From positions 1 to 64,000 of the forward strand of contig NZ_JAHCKK010000010.1 of the NCBI RefSeq assembly GCF_026125825.1: 64,000 nt of DNA, given 5' to 3'. The translations under genes and the position numbers were made by a program. This document shows, one piece after another, positions 63,974 through 64,000 of this stretch. Below the pieces are notes generated by a model. That model worked only from the letters and a program-made list of their open reading frames with translations, had not been told where the DNA came from and made no database searches. Source of the stretch: Hydrogenophaga sp. GTDB lineage: Bacteria > Pseudomonadota > Gammaproteobacteria > Burkholderiales > Burkholderiaceae_C. Numbering within the stretch: the stretch's first letter is position 1; every line of letters starts with the position of its first letter.

Positions 63974-64000
63974 CCCTGGCCGCAGAAACTGGCAAATACC

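Overview
The window looks like a chromosomal segment of a high-GC betaproteobacterium in the Burkholderiales, most likely family Comamonadaceae (Hydrogenophaga/Acidovorax-like). This is inferred from the ribosomal gene order and protein lengths, the many periplasmic Bug/TctC and LIV-type solute receptors, the CoA-dependent aromatic catabolism genes and a short GC-rich intergenic repeat. No rRNA, CRISPR array, transposase, phage gene or plasmid function was found.

Layout. (1) 1-12.0 kb: a truncated gene, a Crp/Fnr regulator, then on the other strand a LIV-type ABC importer operon framed by two acyl-CoA-ligase-family proteins, and two tandem Bug receptors. (2) 12.0-19.7 kb: a DUF1840 gene, then an operon that fits aerobic CoA-dependent 2-aminobenzoate (anthranilate) degradation: monooxygenase/reductase fusion, MarR regulator, crotonase, acyl-CoA dehydrogenase, CoA ligase and RidA. 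(3) 19.7-32.1 kb: small hypothetical genes, a PsiF-like protein, then a urea/short-chain-amide module (urtABCDE, fmdA, fmdB) divergent from a very large sensor kinase that carries a whole NCS1 permease, followed by its LuxR-type response regulator. (4) 32.2-36.8 kb: a ferritin-like protein facing a tightly overlapped four-gene operon (GT2 glycosyltransferase, acyl-CoA dehydrogenase-like, PIG-L deacetylase, NodS-like methyltransferase), and an IclR regulator. (5) 36.8-43.2 kb: an Lrp regulator divergent from a homodimeric 2-oxo-acid dehydrogenase E1, two lipoproteins, a VOC protein, YjfB, and a LysR/PACE efflux pair. (6) 43.2-49.8 kb: crotonase, TetR, and a Rieske oxygenase/receptor/SDR/reductase operon with a divergent IclR regulator. 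(7) 49.8-54.5 kb: DUF1090 protein, MFS exporter, DnaQ-like exonuclease and an orphan sensor kinase. (8) 54.7-64.0 kb: the spc and alpha ribosomal operons on the minus strand from rplN to rplQ, followed by initiator tRNA-fMet and a terminator.

How it works together. Most of the window is a catabolic and uptake region: receptors and importers bring in carboxylates, aromatics, urea or amides, CoA ligases or oxygenases activate them, and beta-oxidation-type enzymes degrade them. Each module has its own adjacent regulator, and many have a visible inverted repeat at the promoter. The ribosomal block at the end is conserved housekeeping DNA.

Best candidates for something little described are the permease-kinase with a cysteine-rich linker and its 7-2-7 inverted-repeat site, and the GT2/acyl-CoA-dehydrogenase/PIG-L/methyltransferase operon. 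Also of interest are the ligase-like protein with a degenerate P-loop in the LIV operon, and the apparently leaderless anthraniloyl-CoA operon with an operator abutting its start codon. All functions are read from the sequence and family knowledge; no database search was possible.
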